In this document: one piece after another, positions 26,921-36,177 of the stretch | Position numbering within the stretch: position 1 is the stretch's first letter | Layout of the letters: every line of letters starts with the position of its first letter | Assembly: GCA_018268575.1 (NCBI GenBank) | Contig: JAFDWF010000214.1 | Span: forward strand, 1 to 39,861 | Source: Actinomycetota bacterium | GTDB lineage: Bacteria; Actinomycetota; Thermoleophilia; Solirubrobacterales; 70-9 | Direction: 5' to 3' | DNA length: 39,861 bases | Position numbers and translations under genes: made by a program | Notes under the pieces: generated by a model | The model's input: only the letters and a program-made list of their open reading frames with translations | Databases searched by the model: none | What the model was told of the DNA's origin: nothing

Positions 26921-26951
26921 CCCAATCCGCGCGCCATGCGCGCGGATTGGG
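26921..26951. repeat. 31-bp hairpin downstream of leuA
   Basis: The perfect 13-bp arms CCCAATCCGCGCG/CGCGCGGATTGGG surround the 5-nt centre CCATG. It lies 43 bp after the leuA stop. It may act as a transcription barrier, but no U-tract follows; its size and form also resemble the other small palindromes in the window. Confidence 0.65.
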
Positions 26952-26968
26952 CCGTCACGGTGCGTCCC

Positions 26969-27943
26969 ATGCAGGGACCGTCTGCTCCTCTATGCGCTAT
27001 TCGCATACGCCAGCGATCTGATTCCTTTGACCGAACCGTCGGGGACCTCGCAGGGCGCCAGCACGGGGTGGTGGCGCGGAGTCAGTTGCTGGGGATGGGA
27101 TTCGGGACGGACGCGATCGGGCGGAGGGTGCGTGGGGGACGGCTGCGAGCAATTCACCGGGGTGTGTACGCGGTCGGTCACGAAGCACTGACCAGGCGGA
27201 GCCATTGGATGGCGGCGGTGCTCGTCTCGGGACCCGGGGCCGTTCTGAGCCACGCGACCGCTGCGACGCTCTGGGGGATCTGGGGGCCCGGGAGCGGCCG
27301 AATCGACGTCACCGTTCCGAGATCCTGTTCGTCGACGAAGGTCGTCCGCAAGCACTTCGCGTGTCTGCCGGAGGGCGAGCGGGACGTGGTCGATGGGATC
27401 CCGGTGACGTCGGCGGCGCGGGCGGTGCTCGATCTGGCGGGGAACAAGGGCGAGGCGGCGGCGGAGGCGGCGCTCCGGGAGATGGAATACCTCGGGATCT
27501 ATGGCCCGGCCTCGTTGCCCGCGCTGCTCGAGCGGTATCCACGGCACCGAGGAGCGGCGATCGTCGGGAGGTGCCTCGAGCGCCTGAAGGATGACCCCGG
27601 CGGCAGGGTCCGGAGCACGCTGGAGGAATCGTTCCTCCCATTTCTCGACCGATATCAGATCCCGCGCCCACGGCTCAATGCCTGGCTCTCCGTCGGCGAG
27701 CATCGCTTCCAGGTGGACTGCTATTGGCCTGAGGCACGCCTCATAGGCGAGCTTGACGGCTTCCAATCCCACCGCACGAAGCGGGCGCTCGCAGACGATC
27801 GACGGCGAGACCGACGCCTCCTGGCGGCGAGCTATCGAGTTGTCCGCATCACCTACGGCCAATTACTTTCGGAACCGGCCGAAGTGGCGCGCGATCTCCT
27901 GGACCTCCTCGCCCAGCGACCCCTCCCTCAATCGCGGACCTAA
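26969..27943 (+). CDS. AbiEi-like N-terminal plus DUF559/Vsr-like nuclease-fold protein
   Basis: A 324-residue protein. The N-terminal half has a winged-helix/AbiEi-antitoxin look (GVVARSQLLGMGFGTDAIGRRVRGGRLRAIHRGVYAVGH). The C-terminal part resembles the DUF559/Vsr endonuclease fold (FQVDCYWPEARLIGELDG...RDRRLLAASYRVVRITYGQL), where Asp and Glu would be metal ligands. Proteins of this layout are common in actinobacteria, usually alone and without a known toxin partner; none is adjacent here. The start is uncertain: the ATG at 26936 lies inside a hairpin loop, so 26969 is chosen. The last residues and the TAA stop lie in the palindromic element at 27921-27972. It interrupts the leuA-leuC order. 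Confidence 0.68.
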   Translation: MQGPSAPLCAIRIRQRSDSFDRTVGDLAGRQHGVVARSQLLGMGFGTDAIGRRVRGGRLRAIHRGVYAVGHEALTRRSHWMAAVLVSGPGAVLSHATAATLWGIWGPGSGRIDVTVPRSCSSTKVVRKHFACLPEGERDVVDGIPVTSAARAVLDLAGNKGEAAAEAALREMEYLGIYGPASLPALLERYPRHRGAAIVGRCLERLKDDPGGRVRSTLEESFLPFLDRYQIPRPRLNAWLSVGEHRFQVDCYWPEARLIGELDGFQSHRTKRALADDRRRDRRLLAASYRVVRITYGQLLSEPAEVARDLLDLLAQRPLPQSRT

Positions 27944-27972
27944 CTGCAATTGCGTCCGCGATTGAGGGAGGG
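27921..27972. repeat. 52-bp palindromic element (family B) over a gene end
   Basis: Perfect 19-bp arms (27921-27939, 27954-27972) and the 14-nt centre CTAACTGCAATTGC, which differs from the menC copy's centre at two positions. The TAA of the upstream gene is inside the centre. It ends 7 bp before the -35 box of the XRE/cupin gene, so it may also separate the two transcripts. Confidence 0.87.
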
Positions 27973-27979
27973 CTATCGC

Positions 27980-28007
27980 TTGACAAACGTCCGTGATAAC
28001 GTACGCC
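27980..28007 (+). promoter_or_regulatory. Promoter of the XRE/cupin regulator
   Basis: A perfect -35 consensus TTGACA (27980-27985), a 16-nt spacer and a weak -10 TACGCC (28002-28007). The ATG at 28013 begins 5 nt after the -10 box, so the mRNA is probably leaderless. Confidence 0.6.
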
Positions 28008-28012
28008 CAATC

Positions 28013-28618
28013 ATGGCGACCGTGGCCCCCGCTCAGACCTCCCAGGCGACCGACCCCATCGCCGCGGTCGGCCCCCGCATCCGGGCGCTGCGCGAAGCGA
28101 TGTCCCTGTCCCTGCGCTCCCTCGCCGACCGCTCCGGCGTCTCCGCCCAGATGCTGTCCCAGGTCGAGCGCGGTGAGACCTCGCCGACCCTCGTGGTCGC
28201 GGCGAAGATCGCTGCCGGGCTTGAGCTGACGCTGTCCCAGCTTCTGCGCCTCGACGAGGGCCAGCACGTCGCCGTCTCCCGCGCTGCCGAGCGCCGCTCC
28301 AGCCGCCGCGGCGGCCACATCATCGAAGAGCTCACGCCGCCGCTGCCCGGACAACGCGCCGACGTCTCCATGCACGTCCTCGACCCCGGCGCCACCACCG
28401 GCGGCGCCGCCGACCCGCCGATGCACGAGCCGGGCAGCCGCGAGACCGCGGTCGTCCTCGCCGGCTCGCCGGCACTGGTCCTCGAGGGCACCCGCATCGA
28501 GCTGCAAGACGGAGACAGCGTCACCTTCGACGCCGATCTCCCGCACCACTTCGAGAACGAAGGAACCGAACCGACCCGCTTCATCGCGGTGATAGCCGCC
28601 GGATTGAGGAGGAGCTAG
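28013..28618 (+). CDS. XRE-family regulator with C-terminal cupin sensor
   Basis: A 201-residue transcription factor. The helix-turn-helix is at about residues 20-75 (RALREAMSLSLRSLADRSGVSAQMLSQVERGETSPTL). A cupin domain covers the C-terminal half (MHEPGSRETAVVLAGSPALVLEGTRIELQDGDSVTFDADLPHHFEN). In this family the cupin binds a small ligand that controls DNA binding. The ATG at 28013 matches the promoter upstream; an in-frame extension upstream covers the promoter and is rejected. It lies 78 bp before leuC and may regulate leuCD or itself, but no matching operator was identified. Confidence 0.85.
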   Translation: MATVAPAQTSQATDPIAAVGPRIRALREAMSLSLRSLADRSGVSAQMLSQVERGETSPTLVVAAKIAAGLELTLSQLLRLDEGQHVAVSRAAERRSSRRGGHIIEELTPPLPGQRADVSMHVLDPGATTGGAADPPMHEPGSRETAVVLAGSPALVLEGTRIELQDGDSVTFDADLPHHFENEGTEPTRFIAVIAAGLRRS

Positions 28619-28696
28619 TCGCCCCCGGACGCGGGAGCGAGGAGCGAGACTGCCGGTGATGATGAGCGCGACGAGCGAGAGCAGAGGAGGCGACGC

Positions 28697-30085
28697 ATGA
28701 GTCCAAGAAACATGTTCGAGAAGATCTGGGAGGCGCACGAGGTCTCCGAGGGGCTGATCTACATCGACCTGCACCTGGTCCACGAGGTCACCTCGCCGCA
28801 GGCCTTCGACGGTCTGCGGATGGCCGGGCGCCCGGTCCGCCGCCCCGACAAGACGCTGGCCACGGCCGACCACAACACGCCCACCGACGGGACGATGGCG
28901 GCGCGGCTGATCGCCGACGAGCTCTCCCGCGTCCAGGTGGAAACGCTGGAACGCAACTGCGAGGAGTTCGGCCTCAAGGTCTACAGCCTCGGCTCCGACC
29001 GCCAGGGCATCGTCCACGTGATCGGCCCGGAGCTGGGGGTGACCCAGCCGGGGATGACGATCGTCTGCGGCGACAGCCACACCTCCACCCACGGCGCCTT
29101 CGGCTCGCTGGCCTTCGGCATCGGTACCTCCGAGGTCGAGCACGTGCTCGCGACCCAGTGCCTGGTGCAGAAAAAGCCGCGCACGATGCGGATCAACTAC
29201 GCGGGCGCGCTGGGCTCCGGGGTGACGCCGAAGGACCTGATCCTGGCGACGATCGGCCGCCTCGGCACCGGCGGCATGACCGGCTTCGCGGTCGAGTACG
29301 CGGGCCCCGCGATCGAGGCGCTCTCGATGCTGGGCCGGATGACGATCTGCAACATGACGATCGAGGGCGGCGGCCGGGCGGGCATGATCGCCCCCGACCA
29401 GACCACCTTCGACTTCGTCGCGGGCAAACCGGGCGCGCCGCAGGACTTCGACGCCGCCGTCGCCCGCTGGAGCGAGATGGCGAGTGAGGACGGCGCCGGC
29501 TTCGACCAGGAGGTCGACGTCGACGCGGCGGCGATCTCGCCGATGGTCACCTGGGGCACCAACCCGGGCATGGTCGTCCAGGTCACCGACAACGTCCCCG
29601 ACCCGGCCGCGATGGGCTCCGCCGCCGACCGCGAATCGGCCGAACGCGCGCTCACCTACATGGGCCTGGAGGCGAATACGCCGATGACCGAGATCGCCCC
29701 GGAACGGGTCTTCATCGGCTCCTGCACCAACAGCCGCATCGAGGACCTGCGCGAGGCCGCCGCGGTGGTCGACGGCCGCAAGGTCGCGAGCACGGTCCGG
29801 GCGATGGTCGTCCCCGGCTCCCAGCAGGTCAAAGCCGCCGCCGAGGCCGAGGGCCTCGACGACGTCTTCCGCGGCGCCGGCTTCGAATGGCGCGAGGCGG
29901 GCTGCTCGATGTGCCTGGGCATGAACCCGGACACCTTGAGCGAAGGGGAGCGCTGCGCCTCGACCTCGAACCGCAACTTCGAGGGCCGCCAGGGCAAGGG
30001 TGGGCGCACCCACCTGGTCAGTCCGCGGATGGCTGCCGCCGCCGCCGTCGAGGGCCACTTCGTCGACATCAGAGATTGGAGCTAG
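28697..30085 (+). CDS. leuC: 3-Isopropylmalate dehydratase large subunit
   Basis: A 462-residue aconitase-superfamily protein that isomerises 2- to 3-isopropylmalate with LeuD, and probably citramalate to methylmalate for isoleucine. Iron-sulfur cluster cysteines are in [15 protein letters not shown] and [11 protein letters not shown]. The conserved [19 protein letters not shown] and [14 protein letters not shown] segments are present. It has a strong Shine-Dalgarno (GAGGAGG) before the ATG and heads the leuC-leuD-methyltransferase-leuB run. Confidence 0.95.
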   Translation: MSPRNMFEKIWEAHEVSEGLIYIDLHLVHEVTSPQAFDGLRMAGRPVRRPDKTLATADHNTPTDGTMAARLIADELSRVQVETLERNCEEFGLKVYSLGSDRQGIVHVIGPELGVTQPGMTIVCGDSHTSTHGAFGSLAFGIGTSEVEHVLATQCLVQKKPRTMRINYAGALGSGVTPKDLILATIGRLGTGGMTGFAVEYAGPAIEALSMLGRMTICNMTIEGGGRAGMIAPDQTTFDFVAGKPGAPQDFDAAVARWSEMASEDGAGFDQEVDVDAAAISPMVTWGTNPGMVVQVTDNVPDPAAMGSAADRESAERALTYMGLEANTPMTEIAPERVFIGSCTNSRIEDLREAAAVVDGRKVASTVRAMVVPGSQQVKAAAEAEGLDDVFRGAGFEWREAGCSMCLGMNPDTLSEGERCASTSNRNFEGRQGKGGRTHLVSPRMAAAAAVEGHFVDIRDWS

Positions 30086-30090
30086 CCAAC

Positions 30091-30654
30091 ATGCGACCCA
30101 TTGACGTCATCGAGGGCAAGGTCTCGGTGCTCGACCGCAACGACGTCGACACCGACCAGATCATCCCCAAGCAGTTCCTGAAGCGCGTGGAGCGGACCGG
30201 CTTCGGCGAGTTCCTCTTCTACGACTGGATCCGCGACGGCGAGATCGAGCTGGAGTCGAACCCGATCCTCGTCACGGGGCGGAACTTCGGCTGCGGATCC
30301 TCACGGGAGCACGCGCCGTGGGCGCTGGAGGACTTCGGCTTCGAGGCGATCGTCGCGCCCTCGTTCGCCGACATCTTCTACTCCAACTGCACCAAGATCG
30401 GGCTCCTCCCGGCGATCGTCGACGAGGCCCACTGCAAGCAGATCGCCGCCGCGGGCGAGGCGCGGATCGACCTCGACGACCAGACGGTCGACTGCGGCAC
30501 CACCGGCGTCTTTCCGTTCGAGGTGCACCCCGACGTCAAGCACCGGCTGCTGAACGGGCTCGACGACATCGGCATCACCCTGCAGAACGTCGGCGCGATC
30601 GACGAGTACGAGAGCTCGGGCCGCGCCGTCGGCCCGCTGACGACGAGCATCTGA
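30091..30654 (+). CDS. leuD: 3-Isopropylmalate dehydratase small subunit
   Basis: A 187-residue swivel-domain partner of LeuC. It carries RNDVDTDQIIPKQFLKRV near the N terminus and the substrate-binding GRNFGCGSSREHAPWAL near residue 64, and ends in the usual acidic stretch. The ATG at 30091 is 5 bp after the leuC stop and begins the conserved IDVIEGKVSVLDR; the frame is open further upstream inside leuC but is a shadow there. Confidence 0.94.
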   Translation: MRPIDVIEGKVSVLDRNDVDTDQIIPKQFLKRVERTGFGEFLFYDWIRDGEIELESNPILVTGRNFGCGSSREHAPWALEDFGFEAIVAPSFADIFYSNCTKIGLLPAIVDEAHCKQIAAAGEARIDLDDQTVDCGTTGVFPFEVHPDVKHRLLNGLDDIGITLQNVGAIDEYESSGRAVGPLTTSI

Positions 30655-30664
30655 GGGAGCGCCG

Positions 30665-31426
30665 ATGGCCCGCTCGACCACCCGCGACTGGGACGCAACC
30701 ACCTACCAGCGCGTCGCCCTCCCGCATGAGGACTGGGCGCGGGCCGTCCTCGACCGGCTGGACCTGGAGGGCGGCGAGACCGTCCTCGACGCCGGCTGCG
30801 GCTCCGGTCGCACCACGGCGATCGTGATAGAGCGGATCCCGGACGGCCGGGTGATCGCGGTCGACGGCTCTCCCTCGATGGTCGAGCAGGTGAAGAGCGT
30901 GCTGCGGCCGGGGGACGAGGCGATCGTCTCCGACCTGACCAAGCTGGAGCTGGCCGAGCAGGTCGACGCGGTGTTCTCGACCGCGGTCTTCCACTGGATC
31001 ACCGACCACGACGCGCTCTTCGCCCGGCTGCGGGCGGCGCTACGCGTGGGCGGCCGCCTTGCTGCTCAGTGCGGCGGTGAAGGCAACATCGACGCCTTCC
31101 GCCGCGCCGGCGAGGAGGTCGCTCGCCGTGAGCCCTACGCCGAGCACCTGGAGGGCATCGAGAGGCTCTGGAACTACGCCGGAACCGAAGAGACCGAAGC
31201 GAGGTTGCGCGGGGCCGGTTTCACCGACGTCCGCTGCTGGCTCGAGCCCTGGCCGGTCGACCCGCCCGAGCCCGAGGTCTTCGCCCGCACGATCTGCCTC
31301 GGCGCCCACCTGGAGCGGCTGCCGGAGGACCTGCGCGACAGTTTCGTCGCCGATGTCCTCGCCGCCCAGCCGAGCCCGCTGCGCCTCGACTACGTCCGCC
31401 TCAACATCGCCGCCGTCGCGGCGTAA
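30665..31426 (+). CDS. SAM-dependent methyltransferase, trans-aconitate methyltransferase-like
   Basis: A 253-residue class I methyltransferase. SAM-binding motif I is [16 protein letters not shown] (near residue 41), followed by [15 protein letters not shown] and the [38 protein letters not shown] stretch. The opening [23 protein letters not shown] resembles E. coli Tam, which methylates trans-aconitate. It lies between leuD and leuB, 10 bp after leuD, and its TAA overlaps the leuB ATG by one base, so it is firmly in the leu operon. The likely substrate is a tricarboxylate or isopropylmalate-type acid (inference). Confidence 0.85.
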   Translation: MARSTTRDWDATTYQRVALPHEDWARAVLDRLDLEGGETVLDAGCGSGRTTAIVIERIPDGRVIAVDGSPSMVEQVKSVLRPGDEAIVSDLTKLELAEQVDAVFSTAVFHWITDHDALFARLRAALRVGGRLAAQCGGEGNIDAFRRAGEEVARREPYAEHLEGIERLWNYAGTEETEARLRGAGFTDVRCWLEPWPVDPPEPEVFARTICLGAHLERLPEDLRDSFVADVLAAQPSPLRLDYVRLNIAAVAA

Positions 31427-32556
31427 TGCGTAGAGTGCCGCCCGTGTCCGACGCGCCCCGCATAGTCGTCCTGCCCGGCGACGGGATCGGCCCGGAGATC
31501 ATCGGGGCGGCGCGCGAGGTCCTCGATACCCTGGGCGAGTTCGACTACGACGAGCGCCTGATGGGCGGCTGCTCGATCGACGCGCACGGGGTCGCCCTCA
31601 CCGACGAGGTGCTGGCGGCCTGCAAGGCCGCCGACGCGGTCCTGCTGGGCGCGGTCGGCGGTCCCAAATGGGACACCACCAACCCCGACGATCCGCGCCC
31701 CGAGCAGGGCCTGCTCGGCTTGCGCAAGGGGATGGGACTGTTCGCCAACCTGCGCCCGGTGCGCCCGAGCCCAGCGCTGATGGGCGCCAGCCCGCTGCGC
31801 GAGGACCGCATTTCTGGTACCGACCTGCTGGTCGTCCGCGAGCTCACCGGCGGCATCTACTTCGGCGACTCCGGGCGCGACGGCGACGCCGCCCACGACA
31901 CCTGCGAATACGAGGCCTCGGAAATCGACCGGATCGCCCGCGCCGCCTTCGACGCCGCCCGCCGGCGCGCCGAGGGCTCCGGCGCCGCGCCCAAGGTCAC
32001 CTCGATCGACAAGGCCAACGTGATGGAGACCTCGCGGCTCTGGCGCGAGGTCGTGGGCCGCGTCGCCCCCGATTACCCCGACGTCACCCTCGACCACCTG
32101 CTGGTCGACAACGCCGCGATGCAGTTGGTCTCGCGCCCCGCCGAGTTCGACGTGATCGTCGCCGAGAACCTCTTCGGCGACATCCTCTCCGACGAGGCCG
32201 CGATGCTCACCGGCAGCCTCGGCATGCTCCCCTCGGCCAGCCTCGGCGCCGAGGGCGCCCCCGGCCTCTTCGAGCCGGTCCACGGCTCCGCCCCCGACAT
32301 CGCCGGCAAGGGCATCGCCAACCCGCTCGCCACCTTCCTCTCGGCGGCGATGATGCTGCGCCACGGCCTCGGTCGTGCCGAGGAGGCGGCGCGGATCGAG
32401 GCGGCGGTCGACGCCGTCCTCGAAGACGGGCTGCGCACCCCCGACCTCGCCGGCGGGACCGCCGCACCACCGCCGATGGTGGACGTGCCCGCCGAGGTCG
32501 AGGTCGGCACCGCGGAGATGACCGCCGCGGTGATCGAGGCGCTGGCCCAGGGCTAG
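31426..32556 (+). CDS. leuB: 3-Isopropylmalate dehydrogenase
   Basis: A 376-residue NAD-dependent beta-decarboxylating dehydrogenase that converts 3-isopropylmalate to 2-ketoisocaproate; it may also serve methylmalate from the CimA route. Marks are [13 protein letters not shown] at the N terminus, [12 protein letters not shown], the substrate-binding arginines in [27 protein letters not shown], and the NAD-site [19 protein letters not shown]. The ATG at 31426 forms a TAATG junction with the upstream gene; a GTG at 31444, 7 nt after TAGAGT, could be a second leaderless start. Its 3' end overlaps the facing gene by 4 bp. Confidence 0.94.
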   Translation: MRRVPPVSDAPRIVVLPGDGIGPEIIGAAREVLDTLGEFDYDERLMGGCSIDAHGVALTDEVLAACKAADAVLLGAVGGPKWDTTNPDDPRPEQGLLGLRKGMGLFANLRPVRPSPALMGASPLREDRISGTDLLVVRELTGGIYFGDSGRDGDAAHDTCEYEASEIDRIARAAFDAARRRAEGSGAAPKVTSIDKANVMETSRLWREVVGRVAPDYPDVTLDHLLVDNAAMQLVSRPAEFDVIVAENLFGDILSDEAAMLTGSLGMLPSASLGAEGAPGLFEPVHGSAPDIAGKGIANPLATFLSAAMMLRHGLGRAEEAARIEAAVDAVLEDGLRTPDLAGGTAAPPPMVDVPAEVEVGTAEMTAAVIEALAQG

Positions 32557-33419
32557 GGCGCGGTCACCGCCCAGAGGCCTGAGGCGACGAAGTTGCCTTC
32601 CGCGGCTTCTTTGCCTTTCGCGGTCAGCGTCACGCCGAGCCGGTTGGTGCCTTCCTGGGTGACGGCGGCGGGGCCGACGCCTTCCAGGTTCGTTTCCACC
32701 GTCAGGTAGACGCAGACGGCCCCCGCCACTGCTTCCGGCGTGGTGCCGCCGGCCCCGAGGCCCGGGCACTGCGCGGTGAACGGCCCGCCTTTGGGGATGA
32801 TCACCGCCGCCGCGGCCGGATTCGCCGCCAGCGGCTGCTGGAAGCTGATCGCGCCGAAGGCGCTCGCCTTGGTGACGGCCGCCTTGGTGGCGCCGAGGCT
32901 GAAGACGCCGCGCAGCGTCTGGCCCGTCTTCAGCGGGTTGACGTTGTTCAGCACTTCCGGCGCCAGTTTCGCCGCGGTCACCGAGCCGTTGGCGAGCTTC
33001 GCCGCGGTCACCGCCGCTTCACCGAGGTTGTTGGTGGCGACGGCCCCCGTGGCCAGTTTCTGCGCGGTCACCGCGTTGTTGGTCAGCTTGTTGGTGGTGA
33101 CGACGTTGTTCTTGATCTTTTCCGCGGTCACCGCGCCGGCGGAGATCTTCGAGGTGTCGATGATCCCGGCACCGAGGTTCCCCGGCAGCACCGCGTTGGG
33201 GCCGAGCTTCCCCGCGACGACGGCCTTGGGGGCGATCTTGCCTGCGGTCACGGCCTGCTTGCGGATCGCCTTCGCCGTCACCGCGCCCTTCTTCAGCTGC
33301 TGCGGGCCGACGCTGTTCTTGGGCAGCCCCGCCGCCACCGCTGCGCCTCCCAGGGCGATGAACAAGGCGAGCGACGCGATCACGTTCGCGTAGCTCAGCC
33401 GGGGCAGAAAACGCTTCAT
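32553..33419 (-). CDS. Secreted repeat protein (AVTxxKL repeats)
   Basis: A 288-residue protein. The N-terminal signal/anchor [20 protein letters not shown] continues into LGGAAVAA. From about residue 32 to 160 there are short repeats such as [40 protein letters not shown] and [10 protein letters not shown], probably forming a regular beta-helix-like or stalk structure. The last about 120 residues are a separate domain with two cysteines. This architecture is frequent in Solirubrobacterales-type genomes; function is unknown. It has a strong Shine-Dalgarno (AAAGGAGG on the minus strand, 33427-33434). It diverges from ilvE. Confidence 0.8.
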   Translation of the reverse strand: MKRFLPRLSYANVIASLALFIALGGAAVAAGLPKNSVGPQQLKKGAVTAKAIRKQAVTAGKIAPKAVVAGKLGPNAVLPGNLGAGIIDTSKISAGAVTAEKIKNNVVTTNKLTNNAVTAQKLATGAVATNNLGEAAVTAAKLANGSVTAAKLAPEVLNNVNPLKTGQTLRGVFSLGATKAAVTKASAFGAISFQQPLAANPAAAAVIIPKGGPFTAQCPGLGAGGTTPEAVAGAVCVYLTVETNLEGVGPAAVTQEGTNRLGVTLTAKGKEAAEGNFVASGLWAVTAP

Positions 33420-33488
33420 CCTGCTTCCTCCTTTGGGGTTTCCGAGGGTGCTTCACCTGCTTGGTTTCAACACCTTCGATCCATCGGG

Positions 33489-33494
33489 CATAAT
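33489..33494 (+). promoter_or_regulatory. -10 box of ilvE
   Basis: CATAAT lies 9 nt before the ilvE ATG, which has no Shine-Dalgarno. TTTCAA (33465-33470), 18 nt upstream, is a weak -35 candidate. The short distance to the start suggests a near-leaderless mRNA. Confidence 0.45.
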
Positions 33495-33503
33495 CCCCCC
33501 AAC

Positions 33504-34517
33504 ATGGATCCCTGCGATTTGATTTGGAAGAACGGCGAATTCGTCCCCTGGGACGACGCCAAGGTGCACGTGCTCTCGCACGGCCTGCACTACGGAACCG
33601 GCGTCTTCGAGGGGATCCGTGCCTACGAGACCGAGCGCGGCCCGGCCATCTTCCGCTCCTGGGAGCACTTCGACCGGCTGCAGAAATCGGCCGAGCTCTA
33701 CTACCTGCAGCTGCCCTACTCGGCGGAGGAGCTGCGCCTCGCCACGCACGAGCTGATGCGCCGCAACAAGCAGGCCTCCTGCTACATCCGCCCGCTGGCC
33801 TTCCGCGGCTACGGCGAGATGGGCCTCTACGCCAACGCGGCCCCGGTCGACGTGATCGTCGCCACCTGGCCCTGGGGGGCCTACCTCGGCGACGAGAGCG
33901 CCGGGCGGGGGATCCGCGCCAAGGTCTCGAGCTGGCGGCGGATCAGCCCGGCGGGCGCGATCCCGCACGCCAAGGCCTCCGGCTCCTACCTCAACTCGAT
34001 CCTCGCCAAGACCGAGTCGGCTAACGCCGGCTACGACGAGGCGATCCTGCTCGACGAGCGCGGCTTCGTCTGCGAGGGCTCGGGCGAGAACATCTTCGTG
34101 GTCCGCGACGGCGAGATCCTGACGCCCCCGCACGTCGCCTCGATCCTCGACGGGATCAACCGCAAATCGGTGATCCAGGTCGCCCGTGACCTCGGCTACA
34201 CCGTGGTCGAGCGCGACATCGCCCGGGCCGAGCTCTACCTCGCCGAGGAGGTCTTCATGACCGGCACCGCGGCCGAGATGGTCCCGGTCCGCGAGATCGA
34301 CGACCATGAGATCGGCGGTCCGGGCGAGGTCACCCGCCACGTCCAGGCGAAATTCGTCGACGCCCTGCACGGGCGTGCCGACGAGTACCTCGAGTGGCTC
34401 GACTTCGTCGACGTCGCCGCCGTTGATTCGGCCAAGGGGCGTGACGGCGCCGCGATCGGCGCCGAGGAGATCGAGTCGACCGACGAGACGATCGGGCGAA
34501 TTACCCCTGCCGCCTAG
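33504..34517 (+). CDS. ilvE: Branched-chain amino acid aminotransferase
   Basis: A 337-residue fold-type IV PLP enzyme that catalyses the last step of valine, leucine and isoleucine synthesis. The start MDPCDLIWKNGEFVPWDDAK, HGLHYGTGVFEGIRAYET, the PLP lysine in IPHAKASGSYLNS (near residue 157) and DEAILLDERGFVCEGSGENIF are typical of IlvE rather than D-alanine aminotransferase or 4-amino-4-deoxychorismate lyase. The C terminus (ESTDETIGRITPAA) is a little longer than usual. It leads a run with cimA, a DegT aminotransferase gene, argH and mpg. Confidence 0.94.
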   Translation: MDPCDLIWKNGEFVPWDDAKVHVLSHGLHYGTGVFEGIRAYETERGPAIFRSWEHFDRLQKSAELYYLQLPYSAEELRLATHELMRRNKQASCYIRPLAFRGYGEMGLYANAAPVDVIVATWPWGAYLGDESAGRGIRAKVSSWRRISPAGAIPHAKASGSYLNSILAKTESANAGYDEAILLDERGFVCEGSGENIFVVRDGEILTPPHVASILDGINRKSVIQVARDLGYTVVERDIARAELYLAEEVFMTGTAAEMVPVREIDDHEIGGPGEVTRHVQAKFVDALHGRADEYLEWLDFVDVAAVDSAKGRDGAAIGAEEIESTDETIGRITPAA

Positions 34518-34609
34518 CGGCAGGTGCGGCCGCGGCCGCGCGCGCCGGGCCTCCGGGCCCGCCTGGGCCTCGGCCCACGATCTCTTCAGAACTCGAAAGG
34601 CAGTACCAG

Positions 34610-36163
34610 ATGGAACAGGTGAAGCTCTACGACACCACCCTGCGGGACGGCATGCAGGGCGAGGGGATGTCGCTCTCGGCGGCCGAGAAGGCGCGGGTCG
34701 TGCAGGCATTGGACGGGCTCGGCGTGCAGATGATCGAGGCCGGTTTCCCGAGCTCCAACCCGAAGGAAGAGGAGCTCTTCGCGGCGCTCGCCGAGCTGCC
34801 GCTGGAGCGGGCCGTGGTCTGCGGCTTCGGGATGACCCGGCGGCGCGGGGTGGAGGCGGCCGAGGACCCGGCGCTGCTGACGCTGGTCGAGTCCTTCGTC
34901 TCGGTGGTGACCCTGGTCGGCAAGACCTGGGGCCTCCACCTGGAGAAGGTGACCAAGGTCTCGCGCGAGGAGAACCTGGCGATGATCGCCGAGTCGGTCG
35001 CCTTCTGCCGCGAGCGCGGCAAGCGGGTCGTCTACGACGCCGAGCACTTCTTCGACGCCTACCGCGAGGACCCCGGCTACGCGCTCTCCTGCCTCGAGGC
35101 GGCGATCGACGCCGGGGCCGAGAACGTCACCCTCTGCGACACCAACGGGGCGAGCCTGCCGGACCAGATCGCGGCGGCGACCGAGGTCGGCGTCGCCCGC
35201 TTCGGCGAGCGGGCCGAAATCGGCATCCACGCCCACGACGACGCGGGCTGCGGGGTCGCCAACAGCCTCGCCGCGGTGAACGCCGGGGCGCGGATGGTGC
35301 AGGGGACCGTGAACGGCTACGGCGAGCGCTGCGGCAACGCCAACCTGACCTCGATCCTGCCCGCCTTGCAGCTGAAGATGGGCTTCGAGGTGGTGCCGGA
35401 GGGGAAACTGGAGACGCTCACCGAGACGGTCCACTTCATCGACGAGCTCTGCAACCTCTCGCCGAACCCGAACGCCCCTTACGTCGGCCGCAACGCCTTC
35501 GCCCACAAGGGCGGCATGCACGTGGCCGGGGTCGAGGCCGACGCGCGCACCTTCGAGCACGTCGAGCCCGCCGCGGTCGGCAACGAGCGGGCGATCCTGC
35601 CCTCGGAGCTCTCCGGCAAGGCGACGATCCGCGACCAGGCGCGCGCCGCCGGGATCGAGATCGACGACGAGGGGGCCTCGCGGGCGATCGAGGTGCTGAA
35701 GGAGCGCGAGCACCGCGGCTACCACTACGAGGCGGCGCCGGCCTCCTTCGAGCTCCTGCTGCGGGGCGAGGCCGGGGTCTACAAGCCGCTGTTCGAGCTG
35801 GAGAGCTACCGGGTCGTGACCCAGAAGCGGGCGGGCGGCGAGGTCGAGACCGAGGCCACGGTGAAGGTGCAGATCGACGGCGAGCGCTACGTCGAGATCG
35901 CCGAGGGCAACGGGCCGGTGAGCGCGCTCGACAAGGCGCTGCGCCAGGCGATCACCGGCCGCCACCCGCACCTGGCCGAGATCGAGCTGACCAACTACAA
36001 GGTGCGGATCCTCGACCAGGACCGCGGCACCGACGCGGTCACCCGGGTGCTGCTCGACTCCGCCGACGGCGAGCGCGAGTGGGGGACGACCGGAGTGTCG
36101 GGGAACGTGATCGAGGCGTCGTGGCAGGCGCTGGTCGACTCCTTGGAGTACGCCTTCCAATGA
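34610..36163 (+). CDS. cimA: (R)-Citramalate synthase
   Basis: A 517-residue LeuA-superfamily enzyme that makes citramalate from acetyl-CoA and pyruvate, a threonine-independent start for isoleucine. The barrel has LYDTTLRDGMQGEGMSL and the HxH motif in IHAHDDAGCGVANSLAAV. NPNAPYVGRNAFAHKGGMHVAGV is typical of the CimA/TIGR00977-type branch, not LeuA. A regulatory LeuA domain covers about residues 385-510. The family also contains homocitrate synthases, but length, wording and neighbours favour citramalate. A Shine-Dalgarno-like AAGG precedes the ATG. The stop overlaps an ATG of the next gene. Confidence 0.88.
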   Translation: MEQVKLYDTTLRDGMQGEGMSLSAAEKARVVQALDGLGVQMIEAGFPSSNPKEEELFAALAELPLERAVVCGFGMTRRRGVEAAEDPALLTLVESFVSVVTLVGKTWGLHLEKVTKVSREENLAMIAESVAFCRERGKRVVYDAEHFFDAYREDPGYALSCLEAAIDAGAENVTLCDTNGASLPDQIAAATEVGVARFGERAEIGIHAHDDAGCGVANSLAAVNAGARMVQGTVNGYGERCGNANLTSILPALQLKMGFEVVPEGKLETLTETVHFIDELCNLSPNPNAPYVGRNAFAHKGGMHVAGVEADARTFEHVEPAAVGNERAILPSELSGKATIRDQARAAGIEIDDEGASRAIEVLKEREHRGYHYEAAPASFELLLRGEAGVYKPLFELESYRVVTQKRAGGEVETEATVKVQIDGERYVEIAEGNGPVSALDKALRQAITGRHPHLAEIELTNYKVRILDQDRGTDAVTRVLLDSADGEREWGTTGVSGNVIEASWQALVDSLEYAFQ

Positions 36164-36177
36164 GCGAAGGGGGCGCG

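Noticed and set aside
28659..28700. 13-codon ORF ending on the leuC start as a leader peptide
   Set aside because: It has no leucine, isoleucine or valine codons and simply reads through the leuC Shine-Dalgarno.
27863..30058. 731-codon minus-strand frame opposite the regulator and leuC
   Set aside because: It runs across a palindromic element, a promoter and leuC, and has no domain of its own.
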